A stretch of DNA of 39,808 nucleotides, taken from assembly GCA_030429975.1 (NCBI GenBank), contig JAUIGB010000009.1:1-39808 (forward strand), written 5' to 3'. Under the pieces are notes generated by a model, which was given only the letters and a program-made list of their open reading frames with translations, made no database searches and was not told where the DNA came from. Both the position numbers and the translations under genes were made by a program. The stretch is from a bacterium. Lineage in GTDB: Bacteria; Patescibacteriota; Saccharimonadia; Saccharimonadales; Saccharimonadaceae. Positions 21,293 through 30,036 of the stretch are shown here, piece after piece; within the stretch, counting starts at the first letter, position 1, and each line of letters opens with the position of its first letter.

Positions 21293-22147
21293 TTAAATAT
21301 GGGCCGTAATCAACACTATCGTCACGACAAACCCCGTAAACATATTTAACCATATGAAGCGTCGCCAGGCACGGTTTGCGAGGCCTGATTTTTTATCCGT
21401 AATGCCCAGATATGGCGCGATATTTACAGCGTAAATTAATCCGACTATACCAACAATCGCCGGCCCCAGACCTTGCGTGGCCAATAATATGCTTGATGCG
21501 ATGTAGAGTAGAAATGCACCGCGCACGGTCAAGCGTGCTCCTAGCGCAGTAGCGACAGACGACAGCTTACCCTCGCGATCTGGTATGATGTCTTGCACCG
21601 CTCCAAACGCATGACTAGCCAGCCCCCACATAAAGAACGCGACGATAAACGGGATGTAAGTCACTAAAAATCCCGTGAGTACCATGGCGTATAGCATCGG
21701 GCCTACGAAGTGAATGCTACTAGTGACAGAATCGAGCAGGGGAATTTCTTTGAACCTGAGCCCGGCAATAGAGTAGGCAATAACAAAGAACATTACGACT
21801 AGTAGCGTAATATTGGCTACGAATGAACCAACGGACAAAAGATACGTAACGAAGGGAATAGTTGTCAGCAGGGCCGACCATATGATTAGTGGATGTAAAG
21901 ACTTTTGCTCTTTGGCACCTTCCAGTCCACCCTTGCGCGGGTTACGTATGTCAGATTCATAATCGAATACATCGTTGATTCCATACATCAACATATTATA
22001 TGGAATCAAGAAAAAGATAGTTGCCAGCAAGAAAGTAGGACCCAGAGTACCGCCAGTAACCAAAAAGGCCGCGGCAAACGGATATGCGGTGTTTGGCCAT
22101 GATATGGGCCGAGAAATAAGCAGTAGTTTTTGTACTTTATTAAACAT
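21293..22147 (-). CDS. crtEb: UbiA-type prenyltransferase, lycopene elongase (CrtEb-like)
   Basis: Predicted to add C5 isoprenyl units to lycopene, giving C50 carotenoid precursors. Two Asp-rich UbiA motifs are present: GINDVFDYESDIRNPRK (residues ~55-72) and DIIPDREGKLSSVATALGAR (~185), with 7-9 hydrophobic helices. 284 aa from the ATG at 22147, chosen because GGAGG stands 6 nt upstream; an ATG four codons earlier would precede the ribosome-binding site. It overlaps crtYf. Position as last gene of a crtE-B-I-Ye-Yf cluster, as in Corynebacterium glutamicum, is the main reason for the lycopene-elongase call over other UbiA functions. Confidence 0.82.
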   Translation of the reverse strand: MFNKVQKLLLISRPISWPNTAYPFAAAFLVTGGTLGPTFLLATIFFLIPYNMLMYGINDVFDYESDIRNPRKGGLEGAKEQKSLHPLIIWSALLTTIPFVTYLLSVGSFVANITLLVVMFFVIAYSIAGLRFKEIPLLDSVTSSIHFVGPMLYAMVLTGFLVTYIPFIVAFFMWGLASHAFGAVQDIIPDREGKLSSVATALGARLTVRGAFLLYIASSILLATQGLGPAIVGIVGLIYAVNIAPYLGITDKKSGLANRAWRRFIWLNMFTGFVVTIVLITAHI

Positions 22148-22430
22148 GGGAACCTCCAAACTTATGCCAAAGCGCGGGTATCAAGATTACTGCGACTAGC
22201 GCATAGAAAAAGTCTTCGACCGGAGCCAACAAAACGTAATATCCTAGAATTTTTTCGCTCGCATAACTAAACATATCCATCCAAATTAACAGGTTGTCGA
22301 ATACTAAAGTTAATAAGACAATCACGGATAGAGTAAATACCCAGGCACGAGATGGTTTACAGGGCCATCGTGCAAGCAGTATCCAGATGGCGAGCAACAC
22401 CATGACGTTTAATACTATGTACGTGGCCAT
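22140..22430 (-). CDS. crtYf: Carotenoid cyclase subunit CrtYf-like
   Basis: 96-residue integral membrane protein with three helices. LGYYVLLAPVEDFFYALV carries the PxE(E/D) motif of heterodimeric lycopene cyclases (CrtYc/Yd, CrtYe/Yf, LbtA/B). The start at 22430 (MATYIVLNVMV) overlaps the end of crtYe by 16 nt; longer in-frame extensions lie within crtYe and are rejected. In the family the two small subunits act together to close rings on C40 or C50 chains. Ring type (beta, gamma, epsilon) cannot be told from sequence by eye. Confidence 0.82.
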   Translation of the reverse strand: MATYIVLNVMVLLAIWILLARWPCKPSRAWVFTLSVIVLLTLVFDNLLIWMDMFSYASEKILGYYVLLAPVEDFFYALVAVILIPALWHKFGGSHV

Positions 22431-22729
22431 ATTCGTTCCCCTACACGGTAGATAACTAGCGTGCAATAACATAGAAGTATCAGAAAGAAAATTTCTTCGA
22501 CTGGGAATTCTGGAGCCAACGTAAACGGTAGCATGAACTGACTGTTCCCATGTATAAAAATTCCTTGTTTGATAGCTATTAGGTCCCACACGACAAATAC
22601 CAGGACGCCTACGGTAATAGTTAGTAAAGTTCTGGTACGATCATGCCAAAACGCCAACCGATAACGCCAGTCCAATGTTGCCATGCCCGCTATCGACAAC
22701 AACAAGCCCGCCAGATAGAACCACTGCAT
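22415..22729 (-). CDS. crtYe: Carotenoid cyclase subunit CrtYe-like
   Basis: 104 aa, about three transmembrane helices. LAPEFPVEEIFFLILLCYCTL contains the PVEE motif of the lycopene-cyclase domain; DWRYRLAFWHDR in the first loop is also typical. The ATG shares one base with the crtI stop (TAATG). It is the partner of the following CrtYf-like subunit; in other bacteria and in fungal CarRA the two halves are fused or paired. Confidence 0.82.
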   Translation of the reverse strand: MQWFYLAGLLLSIAGMATLDWRYRLAFWHDRTRTLLTITVGVLVFVVWDLIAIKQGIFIHGNSQFMLPFTLAPEFPVEEIFFLILLCYCTLVIYRVGERIWPRT

Positions 22730-24261
22730 TACTTGTCGCTCCCTATAATCCTACGGATTTTCGACACAGGTCCACCCCTTTTCTCTCCGGCCAAGCGTTT
22801 GTATACAAGTTCAGCTCCAATGAGACACATCGGCAAGCCTATGCCCGGAGTCGTAGATCCGCCTACGTAGTAAAGGTTCTTTACTTTTTTACTTTTGTTT
22901 GGAGTTCTAAAAAAGGCTGACTGCCTAAGGATATGTGATGGCCCCAAAGCCGTACCCTGCCAGGCGTTATAGCTATCAATGAAATCATTCGGTCCGAATA
23001 ATCGCTTAACACCTAGTCGTTTGCGTAAATCAGGAATTCCCATGTGTTTTTCTATTTGTTCCAGATATCTATCGGCAACTTTCTCTATATCTCCAGAATC
23101 TATAGCTACTCCTGCCGGAAGCGGAACGAGAACAAACACGTTTTCGTCTCCGCTGGGCGCCACCGAATCGTCCGTTGCGCTTGGTTTGCATACATACACA
23201 GATGCTGGGTGGGGTATTTTTTTGCCCTTAAATATGTCGTCAAAATTCTTTTGCCAGTCATCAACAAAAAATAAATTGTGGTGCTCAAGCTGGGGGAGCT
23301 TTCCTTTTACACCTAGATACATCAATAACGCACTTGGTCCTGCCTCTCGTTTATTCCAGTATGATGACGGGTAGGAGCGGTGGTTTTTATCTAACATTTT
23401 TGTTTCCGTATAGTGCAAATCCGCGTTCGATATCACGATATCGCCCCTCACGGACTTTCCGTTTTGTAGCACTATCCCTGATACCGTACCGTTATCGGAA
23501 ACATCTATACGCTCTACCGGGTTATTGTATTGATACGAGACACCTAATTCCTTGCCTGCGGATACAATTTTTTCTATAACTGTATATATACCGCCCTGCG
23601 GATAGTACACGCCCTCTCGAAAATCAAGCGCACTCATCAAACTATAAAGAGCCGGCGCAGAGTAGGGCGAAGACCCCAAAAAGACCATCGGATATTCGAG
23701 AATCTGTCTAAGGCGCCGATCCGAAACATAACGTCTAACGTATTTATCTATCGGCATAAGTGCTAGCCGGGTCATAACTCGACCGCGCCCAATTATGTCG
23801 AGCTTCGTAAAATCGCGTATAGAACTAAAATTCGTATACAAAAAATATTTCATGGCTAAACGATAGATATCGTCGCCCTTGCTGACATAATCCAGCAACT
23901 TAACACCACTGCCTGGCTCGATTGCATCAAACGTTTGTGCATCGACCACGCTGTCACCGGTTACGGTGACCGGTTCCTCGGTTTCGAAGAATACTTTATA
24001 TGCAGGATTCAGCTTGGTAAGCTTTATCTCTTTATTAATATCCTTGCCTAATAGTGAAAAGTAATGAGAGAAGACCTCTGGCATCAGATACCATGACGGC
24101 CCGGTATCAAACCTAAAGCCTTTAGCTTCGTATATACCGGCTCGTCCGCCGGGCATACTGTTTTTTTCATAAACTTCAACATTATACCCAGCTTTAGCTA
24201 GTAGATTCGCGGTTGCGAGACCGCCAATACCAGCTCCGATAATAACGACCTTTTTGCTCAC
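22729..24261 (-). CDS. crtI: Phytoene desaturase
   Basis: Flavoprotein that converts phytoene to lycopene by four desaturations at the membrane. The N-terminal FAD-binding motif is VVIIGAGIGGLATANLLAKAG (residues 5-25), followed by GGRAGIYEAKGFRFDTGPSW; the C-terminal bacterial-type signature is LYYVGGSTTPGIGLPMCLIG. 510 aa is the family length. Four-base overlap with crtB at its start (ATGA) and one-base overlap with crtYe at its end mean the cluster is translated as a coupled unit. It contains no obvious damage. Confidence 0.96.
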   Translation of the reverse strand: MSKKVVIIGAGIGGLATANLLAKAGYNVEVYEKNSMPGGRAGIYEAKGFRFDTGPSWYLMPEVFSHYFSLLGKDINKEIKLTKLNPAYKVFFETEEPVTVTGDSVVDAQTFDAIEPGSGVKLLDYVSKGDDIYRLAMKYFLYTNFSSIRDFTKLDIIGRGRVMTRLALMPIDKYVRRYVSDRRLRQILEYPMVFLGSSPYSAPALYSLMSALDFREGVYYPQGGIYTVIEKIVSAGKELGVSYQYNNPVERIDVSDNGTVSGIVLQNGKSVRGDIVISNADLHYTETKMLDKNHRSYPSSYWNKREAGPSALLMYLGVKGKLPQLEHHNLFFVDDWQKNFDDIFKGKKIPHPASVYVCKPSATDDSVAPSGDENVFVLVPLPAGVAIDSGDIEKVADRYLEQIEKHMGIPDLRKRLGVKRLFGPNDFIDSYNAWQGTALGPSHILRQSAFFRTPNKSKKVKNLYYVGGSTTPGIGLPMCLIGAELVYKRLAGEKRGGPVSKIRRIIGSDK

Positions 24262-25088
24262 CTTCGAAGCTTCTCCCGTATGACCACTTTTATAAGTATT
24301 ACGATTTTTTTGTAGTCAGAGACCCTCACTCGACTTTTCTTAATATTATCTGTTCGTGTGCGCTTGAGCTTTTTTAGTAATTCATTGTAATATTCATAAC
24401 TCAACACAGTTGCCGCTCGCGCCGTACGCGGAAGCTGACGGAGCGACGAATATGCCATGGAGAAGTCTTTCTCTATATCATCGATAATGGCTTTCTTTGC
24501 ACTTTCATCAAAGTCGTCAAATGTTACACCAGGAAAATAAAGCCTCCCAAGTTCCTTGTAGTCAGATGACATGTCTCGCAAAAAATTAACTTTCTGGTAC
24601 GCCGCTCCGAGAGCAGATGCGCCATTTTTGAGTCTGTCGTATTTGGCCATGTCACCTTCGCAAAAAACCCGTAGACACATCAAGCCTACCACTTCCGCCG
24701 AACCATAAATGTATTTTTTGTAATTCCGCTCGTCATAGTTTTGTGGGTTCAGATCCATTCGCATACTTGCGAAAAAGGGAGCAATCAATGGCTGATCAAT
24801 TTTATACTCACGAGCAGTCAAAGCAAACGCATGAACAATAGGGTTGGTACTATAGCCAGATTTCATTGCATCATACGTACTTGCTTCTAAGTCATCCAAT
24901 AACTTGCCGGAATCTGGTCCCTTGTAGGTGTCTACAATCTCGTCAGCAATACGCACTAGTCCATATATTGCGTAAATATGTGGCTTGACTTTACTACCGA
25001 ATAATCTACTACTCAGGCCAAAGGATGTTGAATAGCTAAGAGCGAGCGAACGACTATTGTCATACGAAACGCTGTTGTATAGATCCAT
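24258..25088 (-). CDS. crtB: Phytoene synthase
   Basis: Condenses two geranylgeranyl diphosphates to phytoene. Asp-rich motif 1 is RIADEIVDTYKG (~residue 48), motif 2 is VNFLRDMSSDYKELGRLYFP (~167-186), the squalene/phytoene synthase signature; YSTSFGLSSRLF near the N-terminus matches the SFxxAxxxxP-like start of the family. 276 aa, slightly short but complete. The ATG overlaps the crtE stop codon by one base. Confidence 0.95.
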   Translation of the reverse strand: MDLYNSVSYDNSRSLALSYSTSFGLSSRLFGSKVKPHIYAIYGLVRIADEIVDTYKGPDSGKLLDDLEASTYDAMKSGYSTNPIVHAFALTAREYKIDQPLIAPFFASMRMDLNPQNYDERNYKKYIYGSAEVVGLMCLRVFCEGDMAKYDRLKNGASALGAAYQKVNFLRDMSSDYKELGRLYFPGVTFDDFDESAKKAIIDDIEKDFSMAYSSLRQLPRTARAATVLSYEYYNELLKKLKRTRTDNIKKSRVRVSDYKKIVILIKVVIREKLRR

Positions 25089-26155
25089 TATTTTGTCCGA
25101 TCCGTCACTTTTTTAATCAGAGCTTCAAAAGTATCTTGGTCTTCTCGATTAAACTCCAGAGCCCTCAGCGACTGGCGGGCCGTCACTACGTATTCGTTTA
25201 TCTCTGTCTCTGTCGCTAACCTCGCACCCGTGGATATCAACAATTGCTTTATTTCGTCAATTTCGGATGGTAATGCGTCTTTTTTACCAAAGAGGGCATC
25301 GAAACGAGACTTTTGCTCGTCGTTCATTGCCTGTACGGCTTTTTCTATCATGAATGTCCTTTTGCCCTCTGTAATGTCGCTGGTGGTGGATTTGCCAGTA
25401 GTAACTTCTTCGCCAAATACCCCTAGGAGGTCATCAACTAACTGAAATGCTATGCCTAGTGCTATGGCAAACTCGCGCAAATGGGCAATCTGCCTATCTG
25501 ATGCATCGGCTATCACGGCTCCTGTCAGAAGAGGTGTTATGAATGAATAACCTGCCGTCTTGTATCTAGCTATATTTAGTGCGCTACCATCACGATAGGG
25601 CAAAAAGCTCGATTCAGTATCGAGGAGCTCTCCTCCTGCTACTTCAAAAATCCCACGAGAAAGTAATTGTTGAGCAGATGTTTTCTCGCTATCACTCAAC
25701 TCACTAGAGGCTATCAAGCTATGCGCCCCCGAAAGAATTAAATCACCGCCCAATATAGCCGCACTGTGCGCGAAATGAACTTTGTCGTCATCAGAATCGA
25801 TGTGTTTTGCATATTCTTTTAGATAACTACCTGCTATATTGTCGGTTCCGTATCGTATGTAATCTCTATCTATAATGTCATCGTGGATTAGGAGGCTAAA
25901 ATGAAGCAACTCCTGCGCAACAGCTATAGGAATAAGCTTATCAATGTCCTTACCTCCGAATGCTCTATATGCATACAGTGTCATATGCGGGCGAAGACGC
26001 TTTCCACCAGAGTTGATTAAATCTCTAAGTATTTCCCATAGACGCTGATACGACGGGCCTATCTGCTTCGCTTGCGTTACCGATTGTTCAAAATATTCCT
26101 TGATCGCACGGTTGAGCAAGACAGTCAAATCAGATTGCGTTAAGTGTTGAGGCAT
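25088..26155 (-). CDS. crtE: Geranylgeranyl diphosphate synthase-type polyprenyl synthase
   Basis: First gene of the carotenoid cluster. FARM motif DDIID (residues 92-96 in LLIHDDIIDRD), GGKRLRP (50-56) binding isopentenyl diphosphate, and the second motif in FQLVDDLLGVFG, where DDxxD is relaxed to DDLLG as in actinobacterial CrtE/IdsA. 355 aa. TATAAT (26163-26168) begins 13 nt before the ATG, so the operon mRNA is predicted to be leaderless. No MEP or mevalonate gene is in the window, so the isoprenoid source is not visible here. Chain length (C20) is inferred from context. Confidence 0.92.
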   Translation of the reverse strand: MPQHLTQSDLTVLLNRAIKEYFEQSVTQAKQIGPSYQRLWEILRDLINSGGKRLRPHMTLYAYRAFGGKDIDKLIPIAVAQELLHFSLLIHDDIIDRDYIRYGTDNIAGSYLKEYAKHIDSDDDKVHFAHSAAILGGDLILSGAHSLIASSELSDSEKTSAQQLLSRGIFEVAGGELLDTESSFLPYRDGSALNIARYKTAGYSFITPLLTGAVIADASDRQIAHLREFAIALGIAFQLVDDLLGVFGEEVTTGKSTTSDITEGKRTFMIEKAVQAMNDEQKSRFDALFGKKDALPSEIDEIKQLLISTGARLATETEINEYVVTARQSLRALEFNREDQDTFEALIKKVTDRTK

Positions 26156-26162
26156 TAGGACT

Positions 26163-26168
26163 ATTATA
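26163..26168 (-). promoter_or_regulatory. -10 box of the carotenoid operon
   Basis: TATAAT on the minus strand, 13 nt from its first base to the crtE ATG. No convincing -35 hexamer is seen at 16-18 bp, so a regulator or a -35-independent promoter is possible. Confidence 0.6.
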
Positions 26169-26232
26169 CATTAGGCTTGGAGCCGGAGAATAACGATAGT
26201 AACACTGACGCAGTGCCAATATATCGCGTTAC

Positions 26233-26733
26233 TTAATCCTCATACTTTGGCTCGGCCAAAAACTTATTCACCCAGACAGCCATTACGCCCAAATCATACT
26301 GAGTAGACATACTCGCGTATTCCTTCTCGACTCGGTCACGTTCTAACACAAACTCGTGATTAGTATAGGTGCGCCTGCGGCGTTCCTGCGCGTAAATCTT
26401 TCTACGTGATCCGATTATGATACGCCTGCTTTCACTGCCATTCTGCATCAAATTAAATCCCAATGCGCATTTACCAATACGGTCCTCGAACGTAACTATT
26501 CTGTGTCCAGTAAATCCGTTTAATGAATGGATGTCCTTCTCGTAATCGGGCACCAGTACTGGCGTTCCCAGCTCGCGACGTAGCTTGTTCCATAACTGAT
26601 CATAATCGTACAGAGTCGAGGCTTTAATTGACAGTGTGTCTTCTTCTGGCTCTTCCGGCTCTTGTGGCCTGTTTCCAGCCAAACCATCCATGTAGCTCCG
26701 AATTTCATCAGCTATGCTGGTCTCGTTTTCCAT
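26233..26733 (-). CDS. Hypothetical protein, 166 aa
   Basis: No family recognised. A Glu/Pro-rich linker (RPQEPEEPEED, residues ~22-32) separates a short N-terminal helix from a basic C-terminal domain with RRIIIGSRRKIYAQERRRR and a final helical segment (YDLGVMAVWVNKFLAEP). The long Arg-rich stretch could bind nucleic acid. AATACT begins 12 nt before the ATG, again suggesting a leaderless transcript. It lies between the histidine kinase and the carotenoid cluster on the same strand; no functional link is evident. Confidence 0.55.
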   Translation of the reverse strand: MENETSIADEIRSYMDGLAGNRPQEPEEPEEDTLSIKASTLYDYDQLWNKLRRELGTPVLVPDYEKDIHSLNGFTGHRIVTFEDRIGKCALGFNLMQNGSESRRIIIGSRRKIYAQERRRRTYTNHEFVLERDRVEKEYASMSTQYDLGVMAVWVNKFLAEPKYED

Positions 26734-26780
26734 TTCATCAGTATTGCATGATTGCTATTTACGTGCAATAATATGTTTTC

Positions 26781-28709
26781 TTACAGATCATTGAATACTT
26801 CGTCCGTACCTGGTTCTGGAATTTCAAAACGGCCTTTGGCGTCTTTGTCTTTATTGTCCGTGCGATTATCTACAGGTTCGTGGTCACTATTATCAGTATT
26901 ATTTGAGTCATCGGGCGTTTTTTGATGATTGTCATCGCCAGACTTTGGTGCTTCATGTTCCTTTGGCTTGTTATTATTGACAGCCTCTATAGGTTTCGTG
27001 GAATGCTTTCCTACTACTGGAGTAGGGGCGGGCGGGGCAGAAGCTGGCTTTGGTTGCTCTGCACTCTTTGGCGCGTCACCGCCAAATGAAGTAATCTGGA
27101 GCGGAACCACGAAGCTGAATTTTGAACCGTGATCCAAACGACTCTCTACATCGATTTTGGTATTCAATTTTTGCGCGAGTTTCGATACCACGTACAATCC
27201 AAGTCCGGTACCACTAGATTCGCGAGTTCTGTAGTCCTCACTCCTGTAGAATTTTTGGAAAATATGGTCTAGGTCATATTGGCTCATGCCAATACCTGTG
27301 TCCTTCACATAAAAACGTATTTTTTCTTCACCCTCCATCATGGCGCCCATGGTAACGGTACCGGTTTTGGTATATTTGATTGAATTCGTTATAAAGTTTT
27401 GTAGAATTTCCTCTAAGTACAGTCTGCTGGTTTCTATCTTTGGCAAGCTAGACTCGGTATCAAGGTTCAGCTGCAGTTGTTTTGCCTCTGCCTCCGAAGT
27501 ATACCTATTATAGAGGTCATGCACCAAGGCATCAACGTCAATCGCTTCGACTATATCGCCAACTCCACGCTCCGCACGAGAAAGAGTAGATAAATCGTTG
27601 ATCATTTTTGCTAGATAAATTATCTGCTTGTGCGCGTCTTCTGCCGCTTCTCGCAGCTTGCCACGCTCAGCCTTTCTTTCGTCTAGTAGCAGTAGATTAC
27701 TCAAACTACCTTCAGCAATAGCCACGGGCGTGCGAAGCTCATGACTAGTCACACTAATAAACTCATCTTTTTCTTGTTCTAGTGATTTTTGCTTGGTTAT
27801 GTCACGCAAGATCAATACGACACCGTACTCTTCTGAATCATCAAATGTTCCACGTATTCTGGACATCTGTAGGCTAACTAATCTGGTTTTTTCGCCTCGC
27901 TTACTCGACAAATCGTCTCGAAATAGCGTAGCTTTGGTATCATTTATCAGTTGCCTCACGTACACCGGCTTATCTGACGTATCAACTAGTGCTAGCATAT
28001 TATCGATTTCTCGACCTATGAGGGACTGGTTCGTATCAAAAAAGGACTGTGCGGCTGCATTTTGAGTCGTAACCCTTCCGTACCTATTTAGCGTAACCAC
28101 GGCATCACTAATACTATTAATGAGCGTATTGAGCCTGGTTACTTGGAATCTCTCTGATCGCTGGGCGTCCATTAGCTGATCATTCTTTTTCTGGGCACCC
28201 ATAATTACGGTTACAAACATGTACGATGCGAATACGGTGATAATAACTACCAGTGTGGATAGAAACGAATATCCGACCAGGCCGCCACTTTCCGAGCTAA
28301 CGAATTCCGGAAATAATATGATATAGGCCGTAGAAAATCCAGCTAGACATAGACTACTAAGCCAAAAACCTATCCACCTGTAATACATAGACGCAAGCAA
28401 TATTAGAATTGCCCACGATACCGTAAAGGGACTATAGACCTGGCTAAAGTTAACCATTAATATGCCCATAGATATATGTAGCCAGACCAGTGCGGCTAAC
28501 GTAAAGCCTTCTTTGTGCGCCGCCAGTACCATTAACAATGGCACGATTACCAAATTCGATATATACGAGAAGATAATAACCCACGCGTAATCTTGAAATG
28601 TAACCGTCCCTAAAGCTATCTGAATAGCTAAAACAACGGAAATTAGAATTCCAACGCCAATAACACCATAGGCGATAGGCTTTGACAACATGCCCGAATC
28701 GTCAACCAT
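26781..28709 (-). CDS. Membrane sensor histidine kinase with PAS domain, orphan
   Basis: About six transmembrane helices in the first ~180 residues, then a PAS-like domain (LINSISDAVVTLNRYGRVTTQN), a HisKA dimerisation helix with the phosphorylated His in FISVTSHELRTPVA, and an HATPase_c domain: N box LQNFITNSIKYTKTG, G1 VKDTGIGM, G2 SSGTGLGLYVV. The last ~110 residues are a Pro/Asn/Asp-rich disordered tail, unusual for the family. I start at ATG 28709, 12 nt after TATACT, rather than at a TTG five codons upstream. No response regulator gene is within the window, so the partner is elsewhere. Confidence 0.9.
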   Translation of the reverse strand: MVDDSGMLSKPIAYGVIGVGILISVVLAIQIALGTVTFQDYAWVIIFSYISNLVIVPLLMVLAAHKEGFTLAALVWLHISMGILMVNFSQVYSPFTVSWAILILLASMYYRWIGFWLSSLCLAGFSTAYIILFPEFVSSESGGLVGYSFLSTLVVIITVFASYMFVTVIMGAQKKNDQLMDAQRSERFQVTRLNTLINSISDAVVTLNRYGRVTTQNAAAQSFFDTNQSLIGREIDNMLALVDTSDKPVYVRQLINDTKATLFRDDLSSKRGEKTRLVSLQMSRIRGTFDDSEEYGVVLILRDITKQKSLEQEKDEFISVTSHELRTPVAIAEGSLSNLLLLDERKAERGKLREAAEDAHKQIIYLAKMINDLSTLSRAERGVGDIVEAIDVDALVHDLYNRYTSEAEAKQLQLNLDTESSLPKIETSRLYLEEILQNFITNSIKYTKTGTVTMGAMMEGEEKIRFYVKDTGIGMSQYDLDHIFQKFYRSEDYRTRESSGTGLGLYVVSKLAQKLNTKIDVESRLDHGSKFSFVVPLQITSFGGDAPKSAEQPKPASAPPAPTPVVGKHSTKPIEAVNNNKPKEHEAPKSGDDNHQKTPDDSNNTDNSDHEPVDNRTDNKDKDAKGRFEIPEPGTDEVFNDL

Positions 28710-28787
28710 ATGTATAGTATACAAACTGTTTAAGCTTTATGCGATACCTGTGCGACACTTTTTATAATTTGATATAATACACGGTAA

Positions 28788-29339
28788 ATGAAGCCGCTGA
28801 AATTGAACAGACCATATATGATTTTGCTGGTAGGGATTCCTGGGTCAGGTAAAACTTTCTTTGGTAAAAAGTTTGCCAGTACTTTTGACGCTTCTTTCGT
28901 AGAGAGTCAGTTTTATAAAAATTTAGCGCGCGACGAAGCTTCTGGCGCCAAAATAGTCAATGACGTGATTTCTAAGATCATCTCATCAAAGCTACCAATC
29001 GTTATAGAAGGCTTTGGCCATACAAAAAAAGAAAGAAAAGAATTGATGAAGTTCGCTGAAAAGAACAATCACAAACCTCTATTTGTTTGGGTTCAGACCG
29101 ATCCAGTCGCGGCGGCTGACAGGGTAGCCAAAAGAACCACCAACGAGGAATTTCAGAAAATGGCAAACAAATTCCAACCTCTGGGCAGAGAAGAGCCTCA
29201 TGTCGTTATAAGTGGTAAACATACATACCAAACGCAGGTACGGGCTGTATTACGAAAAATAGCCGACGATCGGCCACCGCTACCGGCGATTACGTTAGAA
29301 AAAAATGGCAGAAAACCTATTTACGGCGACCGGTTGTAG
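28788..29339 (+). CDS. P-loop NTPase, AAA_33/nucleotide-kinase-like
   Basis: Walker A is GIPGSGKTFFG (residues ~17-27) after a hydrophobic strand. The arrangement VIEGFGHTKKERKELMK and FVWVQTDPVAAADRVAKR resembles small P-loop kinases of the polynucleotide-kinase/zeta-toxin group, in which the second segment is the lid region with Arg. 183 aa. TATAAT (28773-28778) lies 15 nt before the ATG and the gene is divergent from the histidine kinase. It is followed after 7 nt by a YgjP-like gene. The phosphorylated substrate is unknown. Confidence 0.72.
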   Translation: MKPLKLNRPYMILLVGIPGSGKTFFGKKFASTFDASFVESQFYKNLARDEASGAKIVNDVISKIISSKLPIVIEGFGHTKKERKELMKFAEKNNHKPLFVWVQTDPVAAADRVAKRTTNEEFQKMANKFQPLGREEPHVVISGKHTYQTQVRAVLRKIADDRPPLPAITLEKNGRKPIYGDRL

Positions 29340-29346
29340 GTAATAT

Positions 29347-30036
29347 ATGCCAGTCATTCACGATGATGAATTCGGTGAGATAACAGTTCGCCGAAGCATG
29401 CGAGCGTCATCCGTCAGATTATCCGTCGGTCCGGATGGAAAGTTTCGTGCGTCGATGCCTACGTACGCACCAATATTCGTACTAAAAAGGCTGATTAGGA
29501 CTTCTAGGCCACAGCTTCGAAAAATGATATCCCACAACATGCCAGCCTATAAACTAGAGAACGGCCTACAAATAGGAAAAAGCCACAAACTAATAATCAC
29601 GAGTGGACAGAGCACGTCGGTAAAACGTAGCGGTCAACAAATACTGGTCACATTGGCCGATGGCGACATGCTGGCACATCCAGAAATAGAAAGAGAGGTA
29701 AGGCATGTCATAACCAAGGCATTGCGCATAGAGGCAAAAAACTACCTACCCAGGAGGCTCTCTTATCTGGCGGAAAAGATAGGATGTGAATACAAGAAAG
29801 CTCGATTTTCACATGCCGGTAGTAGGTGGGGTAGCTGTAGTAGTACCGGCACGATTAGCCTCAATATAGCACTGATGAAGCTACCACATGAACTTATAGA
29901 TTACGTGATCATACACGAACTTTGCCACACAAAGCAGATGAATCACTCCCCTAAATTCTGGGCATTAGTCGAAAACGCGGACCCGGAATACAAATCTCAT
30001 CGCAAAGAACTAAAAACACATTCACCAATGATTTAA
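29347..30036 (+). CDS. YgjP/DUF45-family metal-dependent hydrolase
   Basis: The C-terminal half has the family block: SRWGSCSSTGTISLNIALMK, LPHELIDYVIIHELCHTKQM, NHSPKFWALVE. HELCH (from about residue 190) with the later His gives an M48/WLM-like gluzincin site. The first ~100 residues form the basic N-terminal part also seen in family members. 229 aa. Some relatives have been assigned UTP pyrophosphatase activity, others are predicted peptidases; I cannot decide here. Likely co-transcribed with the P-loop gene upstream; its end abuts the convergent glycosyltransferase. Confidence 0.85.
   Translation: MPVIHDDEFGEITVRRSMRASSVRLSVGPDGKFRASMPTYAPIFVLKRLIRTSRPQLRKMISHNMPAYKLENGLQIGKSHKLIITSGQSTSVKRSGQQILVTLADGDMLAHPEIEREVRHVITKALRIEAKNYLPRRLSYLAEKIGCEYKKARFSHAGSRWGSCSSTGTISLNIALMKLPHELIDYVIIHELCHTKQMNHSPKFWALVENADPEYKSHRKELKTHSPMI

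Noticed and set aside
22431-22589. 53-codon N-terminal extension of crtYf
   Set aside because: Runs inside crtYe in another frame; the shorter form matches the ~100-aa size of such cyclase subunits.
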